28,264 nucleotides of DNA, from contig LSSK01000158.1 of NCBI GenBank assembly GCA_001969505.1, forward strand, positions 7,307-35,570, in the 5' to 3' direction. The notes under the pieces are model-generated. The model worked only from the letters and a program-made list of their open reading frames with translations. It was not told the DNA's origin and did not search any database. Positions within the stretch are counted from its first letter, which is position 1, and every line of letters starts with the position of its first letter. The stretch comes from Zancudomyces culisetae. Its lineage: Eukaryota > Kickxellomycota > Harpellomycetes > Harpellales > Legeriomycetaceae. The translations under genes and the position numbers were made by a program. Positions 1 to 12,202 of the stretch are shown here, in pieces.

Positions 1-123
1 TACATGAATAATTTAGAAACCATTGACATCCTTGAACATCAAACCAAAGGCTCAATAAACGAATTGATCTTGTATCTTGGTCGTTGTTTTTCCTTTCTTT
101 TTATAAAAGTGGCAGCTCTATAG
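1..123 (+). CDS. Possible 3' end of an upstream ORF (very uncertain)
   Basis: A reading frame is open from the first base of the window to a TAG at 121-123, giving about 40 residues (ending ...CFSFLFIKVAAL). It could be the last codons of a gene that starts outside the window, or chance in a short stretch. No family is recognisable and the last third is rich in Phe and Leu from T-rich DNA. It is recorded because the window edge prevents a decision. Confidence 0.15.
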   Translation, partial: YMNNLETIDILEHQTKGSINELILYLGRCFSFLFIKVAAL

Positions 124-580
124 CTTGGCTGCCATCTATTCACTCCTTTTTTTTTCTACTGTTATTTTTTAAAATGACATTTCAAGTATCTTTTTTCTTA
201 CAACACCATCCAGATATACTAAAATAAACATCACAAGAGTATATTATACATTTAATCGTATATATGACCTCCAAGTTATGTAGCTCACATTCGAGTTTAG
301 ACTTAATGCCAACATGCTGGTACCCTCCAGGTTTGTAACCAATGCTTACTATTTGGAGTGACAGTATGGAATACTTGTGATACCCTATACAAAACAAAAA
401 CGAACTAGACTTGATTAACTACATACGCCGTACACGCAGCACCACGCAGCATTCGCGTTATGCTAATAATAACAGTTAGTATGTAATTTTATATAATGGT
501 TCTGCGTCACAATTTCTTTTTGATTTTTTTTTCTTTCACGTCCTAAGCTCAGATTTGCTCACCTAAAAAGATTTTTTATT

Positions 581-599
581 AAAAAAAAATTTTTTTTTT
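581..599. promoter_or_regulatory. poly(dA:dT) tract upstream of prp43
   Basis: Nine A followed directly by ten T form a self-complementary block about 170 bp before the Prp43 start codon. In yeasts, poly(dA:dT) tracts exclude nucleosomes and mark constitutive promoters. The same role here is inference from position. Confidence 0.4.
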
Positions 600-673
600 A
601 ATCGATTTTGCAGTTTACGAATTGCTGCATTTTACGCAGTAATAAATAACAAGAAATATATTATTTAAACTTG

Positions 674-681
674 TATATAAA
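674..681 (+). promoter_or_regulatory. TATA-like element of prp43
   Basis: TATATAAA lies 86 bp upstream of the ATG at 767, a suitable distance for a TATA box with a short 5' UTR. AT-rich surroundings make chance occurrence possible. Confidence 0.4.
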
Positions 682-751
682 GTGGTAAATGTATTTTCAG
701 AATTGAATAGTAAAAAAAAATAGATCGGGTTGTAAGAAATTAATAAAATAA

Positions 752-3091
<2,340 letters not shown>

Positions 3092-3535
3092 CTTGGTTGT
3101 TAAGAATCTGCTTGTCTATATTGGACCAGCTGCTCAACCAGCCACATGCCCCTTCCCCCCCTATCCTCCAAGGATTTTTCTTCTTCATTTGTATATATTG
3201 CCACGGAATCTCCTATGTTTATTGAAACGGTGGAAAAAATAACAACTACCTATTGTGACTTCACTTATACCTCTTTTATTTTCTTGGTATTAGCTGCTCA
3301 TTGATATATTCATATTAATACTAAATTTTTTCAAGTCATACGCTATTCTATTTGACATTTATTAGTACCATTGATTTTTCTTTTTTAAATAAAAATTAAT
3401 ATCTAGAAACACACTTCCCCTCTCCCCCTTCTAAAAAAAATATATTATAAGATAATATAATATAAACAATAACCCCCAGTTTAAGTGTGGTGAATATACA
3501 CTGTTAATATAAAAAATATGAACCAACGATTTATA
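3092..3535. other. Convergent 3' intergenic region
   Basis: This 444-bp spacer lies between two converging genes (Prp43 and the secreted 951-aa protein). It holds pyrimidine-rich, C-run stretches near 3150-3170 and 3416-3430 and an AATAAA on the plus strand at 3388-3393, a candidate poly(A) signal about 300 nt after the Prp43 stop. No gene is seen. Confidence 0.6.
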
Positions 3536-6391
3536 CTACATCGCATTAGCTGCCCCAGTAGTTGTTGATATGTTTTCTGTACCTGTTGTACCCAGTGTAC
3601 CGGAACCACTAACGCCACCACCTGTGCTACCACCTGTTGGGGATGTTATGCTTGGGTACAAAGATAATATCGGCATCGACCCTGTGTTTGTATTCTTATT
3701 CATGCTTGTATTCGTATTCGTATTAAAGCTTGAGATTCCACTGCCTCCTGTTGATTTCGGTTTTATCTTGAGCAAAAAAATCACAGCATTAGGTCTACCA
3801 GTGCCGGTACCAGTATTAGTGGTACTTGGTCTTGAGCCTGTTAGAGTTATTGTATCCATCCCATTGGCATTTATTGCTGGTGTAAGTGGGTTTGTAGTTT
3901 GCATGTTCATTCCCTCTGTTCCCAAAACCGGTCCTAGTCCTGATATTATCGATGCTATTCCACTACTTGAGCCACCATTTATTGCTCTATTTGTTTCTGT
4001 TGCCATCTCTGTTCCTGATCCTGTTCCTGATCTCATTGTTGCACGTGGTTGTGTTAGTGATCCAAATGTCGATGAAGAAATACCGTCTAATGGTTCTCTC
4101 ATATTCTGCCCAAAAGTACCGCTATTAGTAACAAGCTGTGATGAGGGTGATTGCTGTTGCAGCTGTTGCCCACTCAGACTAGGCGAGAGTAAACCTGAAG
4201 TATTTGTAGTACCTGTAGTGCTTGTATTGATTGGTGTGCTTGGTGTGCTTGGTGTCGTTGAAGATCCAGGCGATATACCCAATTGCGTTAGTAGCGACAA
4301 AAGCAATGAGTTGAATTGTAACGACTCTGGTGTTGGTGTTGACGCCAATAGTTCCGACAGCAGTGATTGCTGGTTAGTGCTAGAGGCAGCACTTGAGCTA
4401 ATACCCTGAGTGCTTCCTGGGGTTGCACCACTCTTGACAATTGCATCAGACACCAATTCTGCTAGACGGTGTAGGTTCACGTTTGTTTGTGGAGAAAGGT
4501 TGTTGTTATTGGGATTTACTGGAACAAGGTTCCCATTCTGAGTAAATACACCTTGAAAATTCGGAGACCCTGGAGGTGGGGCATTAGGGTAGTTGCTAAA
4601 TAACGATGAAGCAACCTGGCCCAGTAGTTGACGCTTTTGAAGGGCTTCTGACTCAGAGCCTGTCTCCGCACTTTTGTATCCGTAGATCGGTATGACAATC
4701 TTTGGGTCATTTACGCCATAATATTTGTTCGGATCGCTATTTGGGGGAGCAAAGTATGTTCTTGATTCATTGAGTATCTCCTCGTTATTCAAGCTTATAA
4801 TTACGGTCAGGTTCGATAGTGGCCCAGTTACGTCGTTTGTTTCCGTATCACTGGTAATCAATACAGGAACTTGGTATTGCTCAGCAAGATAGTTATTACT
4901 GTTGGCACTTCCGGGATCAATATACACAACTTCAGTTCCAGTGAGGCTGGGTGTATTCGCTGAGCTATTGCTTGAATCAGAAGGCTGTATATACAGATTA
5001 AGTCTAAGCTTGTAGTTAAATGAGGCGGGTACTATACTTAGCATGTTTGCGGCTTGAAGCTGTTCGATCTCTATTGCTGCGTTCTGCTTTCTCAAGTAAT
5101 CGATTTGTTGCTGTGGTAACGCGTATTCTCGTTCGTTCCTGTAAATTATAATACCTTCTTTCTTAGTAACTACAGTAATATTCAATGTACTTGTGCCTTG
5201 AGTCACTTGGTTCACTGTAGATGTGTAAGGTTTAGCCACTTGAACTACATTTGTTCCTTGTGGTACAATATCTGTAGAGTTTAGAGTATCAGTAACCTGT
5301 GTAATTTCAGTACTCATATGTTGTTTAGCATTTTGTATGTTCTGAATTCCAGTCATAAATTGGTTAAACTCGTTTGGGTTTAAGCTGACATAAGTATGGT
5401 TATTTGGTGTGGCAACTACCTGTGTATTAGGCTCGTTTGTAGTTGTGGTAGTATTATTTCTACCCCCATTAACCAATATCACTGTCGCGTTCTGTATTGG
5501 TGTCTCTTGTGAAGGAGATGTACTACTGGTATCAATGGATAACACATTCGGGATGTAGCCCTGAGATGATACAGTTGTTGCATTTGGAATTTGATATTCA
5601 GGCTCAGTGGTCACTTGGGTTGGTGTAGCTATAGTAGAATTGGTGTTAGGTACAGTTGTATTGAACACTATTTTTACACCTTTTTCAGATACAGTATTGG
5701 TACTTGGCATTTCTATGTTTTTTTGATATGCATACTGGGAGGTTGAGTAAACAAAGGTCTGTTGTGAATCTTGGGTAGGATACTCGGCATTAACTTGCGT
5801 AGAGGTTATTGTACTTTCAGCAGCATAGTTCTCTTCTGGACGCGCGGGATATATTGCAGTACCATAAAATACTTGAGAGTCACTGTTGTTGTTAGAAAGA
5901 GGAGAGATACTGTTGTTCATATCCGGCTGTGTAGTGAGTGTTTCACCAATAGCATCCTGAATTGCTTGGTTTATCTCACCTTGATCTAGCACAGCCACTG
6001 TCTTATTTTTTCCGTCAACCACATATATATTGTTACTCTTCGATTCGTTCTGGCTTTGTGAAACTGGTACAAGTGTAGTAGTGTATTGTGATGCGGATTT
6101 CACATTTGAGTAAGGTTCGGATGGGTTTTTTGGAGCTTCTGGAACAACCGTAACCTTGAGGTTAACTTGGCATGTTTCACTGGATGCATTTGGGATGGGA
6201 ATACTAGTTCCTACAAACGTAGAGTCCTTGGACACGCCATTGGTGGCAGGGTTTGGCTGCGCAATACCATTCGCATCTACTGGTGTATTCATGCTATGAA
6301 CTATCTGATCATTAGTACCAGGGATATAGTATTGGGGTATCGAATATGTCAGCCCCAGCGACATCAAAATAAATACTTTGCTTATAAACAT
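3536..6391 (-). CDS. Secreted Ser/Thr/Asn-rich low-complexity protein
   Basis: This 951-aa protein belongs to no family I recognise. The N terminus is a convincing signal peptide (hydrophobic core VFILMSLGLTYS, cleavage near residues 17-19). The rest is rich in Ser, Thr, Asn, Gln, Gly and Pro, with at least 14 Asn-X-Ser/Thr sequons (for example near 68, 129, 244, 270, 301, 371, 404, 527), so it should be heavily glycosylated. Short beta-prone segments punctuate the disorder: about 75-84, 238-248, 301-308, 403-418, 459-470, 526-535, 563-571 and 867-880. A dibasic KR at 586-587 could be a Kex2-type site. The C-terminal third is Gly/Ser/Thr repeats and ends without a hydrophobic tail, so no GPI anchor is visible. 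A wall, spore-coat or adhesive role is inference. It has no introns and diverges from the 504-aa gene. Confidence 0.8.
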   Translation of the reverse strand: MFISKVFILMSLGLTYSIPQYYIPGTNDQIVHSMNTPVDANGIAQPNPATNGVSKDSTFVGTSIPIPNASSETCQVNLKVTVVPEAPKNPSEPYSNVKSASQYTTTLVPVSQSQNESKSNNIYVVDGKNKTVAVLDQGEINQAIQDAIGETLTTQPDMNNSISPLSNNNSDSQVFYGTAIYPARPEENYAAESTITSTQVNAEYPTQDSQQTFVYSTSQYAYQKNIEMPSTNTVSEKGVKIVFNTTVPNTNSTIATPTQVTTEPEYQIPNATTVSSQGYIPNVLSIDTSSTSPSQETPIQNATVILVNGGRNNTTTTTNEPNTQVVATPNNHTYVSLNPNEFNQFMTGIQNIQNAKQHMSTEITQVTDTLNSTDIVPQGTNVVQVAKPYTSTVNQVTQGTSTLNITVVTKKEGIIIYRNEREYALPQQQIDYLRKQNAAIEIEQLQAANMLSIVPASFNYKLRLNLYIQPSDSSNSSANTPSLTGTEVVYIDPGSANSNNYLAEQYQVPVLITSDTETNDVTGPLSNLTVIISLNNEEILNESRTYFAPPNSDPNKYYGVNDPKIVIPIYGYKSAETGSESEALQKRQLLGQVASSLFSNYPNAPPPGSPNFQGVFTQNGNLVPVNPNNNNLSPQTNVNLHRLAELVSDAIVKSGATPGSTQGISSSAASSTNQQSLLSELLASTPTPESLQFNSLLLSLLTQLGISPGSSTTPSTPSTPINTSTTGTTNTSGLLSPSLSGQQLQQQSPSSQLVTNSGTFGQNMREPLDGISSSTFGSLTQPRATMRSGTGSGTEMATETNRAINGGSSSGIASIISGLGPVLGTEGMNMQTTNPLTPAINANGMDTITLTGSRPSTTNTGTGTGRPNAVIFLLKIKPKSTGGSGISSFNTNTNTSMNKNTNTGSMPILSLYPSITSPTGGSTGGGVSGSGTLGTTGTENISTTTGAANAM

Positions 6392-7775
6392 TTTTAATTT
6401 AAAATTTGGGTTAGTTCGGTTGAAGATATATATATATATACCAGGATACTATCAGGGTATTACCAGGGTTTATTTTTTCTGCCCTTTTTCTTGGTTTCTT
6501 TTACACGCTTTCAACTATCTTTTTTTGTGCAGTGCGTGTTGTTTCAAATACGTTTGTATTTTTAGCGATGGCATACCTTAGCCAGGAATTCCACGGGTAT
6601 TTATACTGTTCACACCCAGTAATTCTAAACATACTACGTATCATTCACCGCAGGTTAGCAGTGTATACATATAATTCCTCGAGCCTTAAGTTTTTCCGTT
6701 TATAGGCATGACGACTTTATAATTTAGGCATACTTACAATAGTGCTTGTGGTGCCTAGATAGTAGAACGTATATAAAGACATACCATGCTTTTATATTAC
6801 TTTTCCATGGGATCATTTTTTTACAAGCGGAGTATTAACAGTCAACTTTGCACACTTTTGACAAATGTAAGAAAAAAGTCGAACAATTTCGCTAGACATA
6901 TTCTATATTGAATACTAACAGCCTCTGAAATATAAAGTGTCATCAACATAGCATATGCGTTGTATGTAATCTCAGGATGTGCTCTTAAAACTAACATTAT
7001 AGTATGGTGGAAGATACATGTGCAGCGTTTACTCGATAGATCTTAAAATCTGTACTTGTGTGCTGTCTAACTTTTGAGTTTTCTTTTTTTGTACACCATT
7101 AACGCACCTTCTACTAATACTATACATATCGTATATATATATATGTATATATAAAAATATGGATATATGGATACATGCTCGAAACAGAGTATATAACATC
7201 CCAACCATATAATAAATCGGATCTAGAACTATTTTGATTAAAAAAAGCACAACCAAATTTCTGGAAAAATAAACAAGCATGAGGTTCTTGTATTCACGTA
7301 CGCCCACTATTAGCCAACAGAGGCGAGAATTGTAGTTACTGGTGAATACAAACCGATTTTCAAACAGCAAGTTGCCTGTAGAATGATCTTGTGTTTTGCC
7401 CTTATTTTTTTCTGCTTTGGATTTTGGCTTGTTTCGCAAAGTTGTTGCTGACCTAGCCTAAACCACTTTTTTGAAAGCTTTTATCCAAATTGGCCTGCGT
7501 TTATATTTTATAAACTTCCCACCAATTAAATTTAAAGTAAAAATAAAATAAGACAATTAGCAACAAAAACTGGAATTTTTTTTACTGCGTTTTACATGAA
7601 AAGAAAAAAACATAACACACCCTTTGAGCTGATATTAGAAATAGTATTACAGCTTGGAACATCTAAATTGTTTGAATTGCCAACAACTTGAATGTGGTTT
7701 ATATATATGTTTTAATTAATTCAAAGAAGACAGGGCTAATAAAGAAAATAAATAATAGTACAACGAATTCTACAA
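6392..7775. other. Divergent promoter region, 1.4 kb
   Basis: This spacer lies between the start codons of two divergent genes. It contains AT dinucleotide runs near 6428-6441 (about 40 bp upstream of the secreted-protein ATG) and 7130-7155, and TATA-like sequences such as TATATAAA near 6770. The longest minus-strand frame here (7029-7439) has no ATG at its start, is built on T-rich DNA and looks spurious. No RNA gene or repeat was recognised. Confidence 0.55.
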
Positions 7776-9290
7776 ATGTCGATAAACACAGAACAAACAA
7801 GCGAGGTTGAGGCGGAAAAAAACGCACAGAGATTTTGGCCAGTTTCAGATATTAAAAGCGCTAAGCAAATCGAACAGGATACCCAAAGAGGATTAGATGA
7901 AGACATTGAACGCAAACGTAGCGATATACAAAGGAGCGTACACATATCAGATCTAGGTGCGACTAATGGAATGGAAAGCGGAATAAACATGGTACACGCC
8001 AATCTCGAAGCAGGCGGAAGCGTGGATTCGGATTTGATCAATACGTCAAGTACCCCTTTCAAGGTACATGAGGCAGATAATTTTGGGATTGAAGGTTTCA
8101 GCGATCTCGAGGAGGAAGAGCGTGGTTTCGAACAGGGACTCGAGAGACTCTTGGGGAAAAAGCAGGTAAGAAGTAACATAAATAATTTGATTAAGCCAAT
8201 TCCAGCTAATGAAGGGTTAGTTGAACATGACACAAAAGCGAGAGAGGTAGTGGAAAAGGTGAATAATCTTGGGGACGATATATATATCACAAATAAAGAA
8301 TCCGGTGAAGCTGATCTTGATGAGAAAGGTGAACACAAGGGATTAGAAATACATCCAGAACATCAATCCCAGGGAGAATCATTTTTGGCTATTGGAAAGC
8401 CCGAGGATACCACCACTCTACAAAAAACATATTTGGATCATGAGATCACAGTAAGGGAAACGGATGAAGTGTTGGAAATAGAAGAAATAGGTGATGCCAA
8501 TGAAAGCGTCAGGCAAGAGAGCGAAGTAATCGCACAAGAAAGTGAAGACGATGAGGATGTGTCAGAGGAGGTTGGAAAGCTAACTGCACCAGTAACGTGG
8601 ATGAAGCATGATGAAAAATGGGTTCGTTTTTTAGGAAAGGGTTCTGAGATTGGGGAGCAGGATAAATTTGCCCAAAACGCGTTGTTTGAGACTAGTATCG
8701 AGCAACTGATAGTGTTTTTACGTACTAAGCTAGAAATAATGGACAGCCACAGGATAACACTCGAGTTTCCAACTCTGGAGTTGTTCTTGAATCAGAACGA
8801 TGCTGAATGTACTAATGTAAGCCTGGAAAAACTGTATAATTACCATTGTGCAGTCTTGCTGCTGCGCGAATCGCACGAAGAACCCGAGTCCTATGAAAAT
8901 TTCCCTGGGGCTAATGACTTTTTGTTTATTTTGAGAGTTGAGCCCTTTGCTAGCCACACGCTATCTATACTCAATGAACTACTGGATGGCGAAAGCTCTG
9001 AAGGTAGCTCTGAAAGTGGTTCCGAAGGTAGCTCTTACGATAGCGCACCGGAAAGTGAAGAGGGGATTCAAGATCAGCACGCATCTATTCAAGCCTTTAA
9101 ACGAAGGCTTTCCGAGTCCAGCATTCCGGCTTTGTTTGACGGTGTTGATGCTGCGCACGAATTGGATGATAATGATTTAGTCACATTCGATGACGAACAT
9201 CTTGACACCCATCTTGTGTTTGATGATACTGGGTCTTTAGTATCTACTGGTTTGGACCAGCCTCCTCAATCTAAAAAACCAAAGATTTAG
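7776..9290 (+). CDS. Acidic protein with conserved-looking core, function unknown
   Basis: This 504-aa protein is not recognised. Residues 1-270 are very rich in Glu and Asp with little predicted structure. Residues about 271-402 look like a folded alpha/beta domain, starting APVTWMKHDEKWVRFLGKG, through repeated hydrophobic strands and helices (IEQLIVFLRTKLEI, LEFPTLELFL), to ILNELLDG. A Ser/Glu/Gly tract follows (about 403-425), then an acidic C-terminal region ending in a basic SKKPKI that could be a nuclear signal. Acidic regions flanking one domain resemble histone- or ribosome-assembly factors, but no catalytic motif supports any activity. The ATG at 7776 is the first in frame. There is no intron needed to keep the frame, although a GTAAGAAGT near 8166 resembles a donor. 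Confidence 0.85.
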   Translation: MSINTEQTSEVEAEKNAQRFWPVSDIKSAKQIEQDTQRGLDEDIERKRSDIQRSVHISDLGATNGMESGINMVHANLEAGGSVDSDLINTSSTPFKVHEADNFGIEGFSDLEEEERGFEQGLERLLGKKQVRSNINNLIKPIPANEGLVEHDTKAREVVEKVNNLGDDIYITNKESGEADLDEKGEHKGLEIHPEHQSQGESFLAIGKPEDTTTLQKTYLDHEITVRETDEVLEIEEIGDANESVRQESEVIAQESEDDEDVSEEVGKLTAPVTWMKHDEKWVRFLGKGSEIGEQDKFAQNALFETSIEQLIVFLRTKLEIMDSHRITLEFPTLELFLNQNDAECTNVSLEKLYNYHCAVLLLRESHEEPESYENFPGANDFLFILRVEPFASHTLSILNELLDGESSEGSSESGSEGSSYDSAPESEEGIQDQHASIQAFKRRLSESSIPALFDGVDAAHELDDNDLVTFDDEHLDTHLVFDDTGSLVSTGLDQPPQSKKPKI

Positions 9291-9763
9291 CATTTGTGGA
9301 TTACTGTGAATTGCAAAAAGACAAGGTAGCATGGTAAATATACCATCTTTTTTTTCTACCACATTAATCAATCAGTTTTTTCTTTTTTAAAAAAAATAAG
9401 GTTATTTATTGTGCCCACCTATGTATGTAACATAATATTTTTTCAATATTAAATATATATTGTCTTAATGATACTATCTTAATATTATTTCTAATTAATG
9501 TCTTGATATTACTTAAAGTGACTTCCTATACTCCATTTTACTTTTTCTGTTTTTCTATCTGTCGTACTGGTACATACACATACAATAATACCACCTGACA
9601 CTGTATTTGCAAGTTCATTTTCGCAACAATATTTATTTGAAAAAAAAAGTTTATTAGTTAAAATACAATAACATAAAGAACATGGGTATAAAAAACTAGT
9701 TAACTAGCTAGTGCGCATAACGTTGCTGTCTTGTCGTTGTGTTTACAAACGATTTACGCCAGA
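9291..9763. other. Convergent 3' intergenic region
   Basis: A 473-bp AT-rich spacer between the 3' ends of the 504-aa gene and the trehalase gene. It contains T-rich and A-rich runs near 9350-9400 suited to 3' end formation, and nothing that resembles a gene. Confidence 0.6.
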
Positions 9764-11813
9764 CTAAGGATGCTTAGTACAAGTAGGATTTACCAAGTCT
9801 TTTCCAAACAGATCCAGTAACCACAATATTACACCATTTGTCCAGCCAAAGCCGTACTGTCCAGCGTATTCACCACCCTCGGCCTGTTTTCCTATAATTT
9901 TTGCATCATACTTTTCAAACATTTGACCATCCCCCCGTACATTCGGAAGCTTTTCCAGTAGATCTGGAATTGAACCTCCAGTAAAATACCAGCCACAATA
10001 AGCGTTATTTATGAAGCTTTGAGCGATTTGCAACGCCAACGCCTTCAGTTCACTATGCTGGCTCAGAAGGTTGTAATACATACTGGCTTCACTGTCGAGA
10101 GTACCATTTCTACTCAACTCGTGTTTAGTTGTGGGAACTGCTGCAGTATTATTTGTAGAGGATGAAATAGACTTTACAGATGACAGAATTGCCTTAATTA
10201 GCACATACTGGTGAGGTGCCCAAACATCTGGGTAGTCCCATTGCAGACCTGTATTAACAAGTGTTGCTGGGATACCTCCTGGGTTGGTACTAGCAATGTC
10301 ACTCACAGATTCCCATGCATTGGATATGCTACCAGGGTTTATGTCGTCTGATAAATACCAGTATGGCCAAAGGTTGGCGGGAGACCATACACCTGTAAAA
10401 TTATTTCCGCTTATACTCCAGTCATTAAACATCCCTGAGTCTGCATCAAAAAGTAGGTCAAAAATGCTACTCTTTAGCTTCTCCGCCTTCGCCTTAAACA
10501 GGTGCTGATCATCTAGGTATCTTCTTCTCAAGTTTTTGTTATTCGTTGCGTTTATAGCTATCCCGCTTAATTTATATATAAGCTGCATATTCCGGTATAA
10601 TATTGCGTTGAGTTCCGGTGGAACGACATCACTAGTGTTTAACTGCGTCAGCAAATGAATCGGGTTTGAATTTGGCCCAACATAGCCCTTTATCCATCTT
10701 GAGCTAAAATCATGTCCCGACTCTGTTGCCGCTACAATTTCGCAAAATAGTGCTGTCCGTTTGCTTGTATCGTTGCTGAACAAGTTAGCCGTTTGCAAAT
10801 CAGTTCTATAACTTTCTGGTCTTGCAATATTTGATTTTGCCTTGTACCTAAACACATTATGTTCAGTTACATCATCTCCTGTTTGCCTTTTAACTTTTAT
10901 CATATGAGTACTGGCCCAGTGGTTATATTCCTTTTTAAGCGCAGGCAACACATCTATAAGTATCTTGGTATCTCCTGTGACAGAAATGTAAATGTCCACC
11001 ATTTGGGCCAGCATTGGTGGTTGACTTCGGTTCAAATAATACTCTCGTGTACCGTTTGGAACGTACCCGTACCTGTTGATAAGACTTACAAACGCTTTTA
11101 TCATGTTTTTACTTAGGTCTGTTAGTTCCGACTTTAGTAGCCCCTCAATTATAAAATACGAGTCCCAGTAATATAGTTCAAAAAATCTGCCTCCAGGGAT
11201 GACAAAGGGCCCCTCTATATCTAAAAAGCTACTAACACAGCCACTGCACAGACCCGACCTATCAAAGGTCTTGGTTAGATTTCTCCATACTTGGTGCACG
11301 GCTTTTCCAAACCCTTTTAGATATGGGCTCTTGATTGTATCTAGAAATTTTGGTGAATCTGTAAAGCCTGTCACTACTGTACTTTTAACAACTGTACTTT
11401 TATCACCAAAATTGTTGTTAAGGAACTCTGTGAGCTGTTTGTTGGTTGGGTTTGATCCTAATGCCCTAAATGATCTCAAAACGTCTTTTTCCGACTTTAT
11501 TGTAGGCTATTTTTTAAAAATCAACTTTTTAGAAGCGAATCTTCGAGATTGATAACTATGTACTAGTTGTATCCATTTCATAATCATCAACTATAAATGT
11601 ATAAATGTATAAATGTATATATCCAAAGGATTGAAATACTGATTTTACCTTATCGACAAAGGTTTTGTCATCATCAAAAATGCCTGAAAGCTGAATTGTG
11701 TCTAAAAGGCTGGGAGAGCAGTATATTGGTGACATGCATTTGCCATCTTCTGAGGAGCTCGCAGTATCCAGAATAAATAACGCTAGTGCGCAAAATGTTC
11801 CGAGAGTTTTCAT
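9764..11813 (-). CDS. Secreted GH37 trehalase
   Basis: Hydrolyses alpha,alpha-trehalose to glucose, here most likely outside the plasma membrane. Two exons, 11813-11649 and 11506-9764, give 635 aa. The first encodes a signal peptide (MKTLGTFCALALFILDTASS) and the conserved segment IYCSPSLLDTIQLSGIFDDD; the junction DDDKTFVDK/PTIKSEKDVL matches animal trehalases. GH37 signature 1 is PGGRFFELYYWDSYF (about 158-172) and signature 2 is QWDYPDVWAP (about 474-483). The putative catalytic acid is in ESGHDFSSRW and the base in EGGEY near YGFGWTNG. YYWDSY and YGYVPNG resemble animal/plant enzymes rather than the cytosolic neutral trehalase of yeasts, and the calcium-binding regulatory N terminus of that type is absent. 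An earlier in-frame TTG at 11846 exists, but the ATG at 11813 gives a cleaner signal peptide. Confidence 0.93.
11507..11648 (-). other. Trehalase intron with 8-bp tandem repeat
   Basis: The 142-nt intron runs from donor GTAAAATC to acceptor AAAATAG and is phase 0. It contains three tandem copies of an 8-bp unit, ATAAATGT, at 11593-11616 on the plus strand. The splice model is supported by the alignment of both flanking exons with animal trehalases. Confidence 0.85.
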
Positions 11814-12188
11814 GTCAAAGTTGTCAAAGTGTTTGAAAATAGCCAAATCAACTGAATTGGGTGTACCTTATGTTTTTCTATATAGTATACATATTATCCC
11901 TTATAATCTTATAAACCTCTTCCCAGCTAATTTTTTGAAAGCATCTTCAGAGATTTGTGAAATACGTGGATATACGATTACTATATCTTTATCTTTGTAT
12001 TACGAAATATTATAATATGTTGTAGTATATTGTAATACACTATATCGGTATATATGTGTGGGATGAACAAGTCAAAATATTTTTTAAAGTTATAGCACAA
12101 ACTTCAAAATCTGGCATTAATTTAATGACTTCAGCCTTTCTCATGCCAATCGACTTCCGTTATCTACCCATCAACATGAGTTTTAGAT

Positions 12189-12202
12189 CCCCCTCCCCCC
12201 CT
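12189..12202. promoter_or_regulatory. Possible stress-response elements (CCCCT) upstream of trehalase
   Basis: Two CCCCT cores (12190-12194 and 12198-12202) lie about 380 bp upstream of the trehalase ATG, and an AGGGG core lies at 12433-12437. In S. cerevisiae CCCCT is the Msn2/Msn4 stress element found near trehalose-metabolism genes. Such C-runs are uncommon in this AT-rich spacer, but use by this organism is inference. Confidence 0.3.

Noticed and set aside
3570-4409. 279-codon frame opposite the secreted protein gene
   Set aside because: Its Val/Pro/Leu repeats are the antisense image of the Thr/Gly/Ser/Asn-rich coding strand. The minus-strand frame has a signal peptide and is much longer.
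7029-7439. 136-codon minus-strand frame
   Set aside because: It begins at TTG without an upstream ATG, is built on T-rich and TA-repeat DNA, and shows no domain. Its later Met codons leave only short T-rich peptides.
7736-8338. 200-codon frame opposite the acidic protein gene
   Set aside because: Its Ser/Leu/Phe-rich sequence is what antisense of Glu/Asp/Lys-rich coding gives; the plus-strand gene is complete with ATG and stop.
11535-11560. ATCTTCGAGAT sequence considered as part of a tRNA B box
   Set aside because: No matching A box, acceptor stem or cloverleaf could be built around it, and it lies in the trehalase intron.
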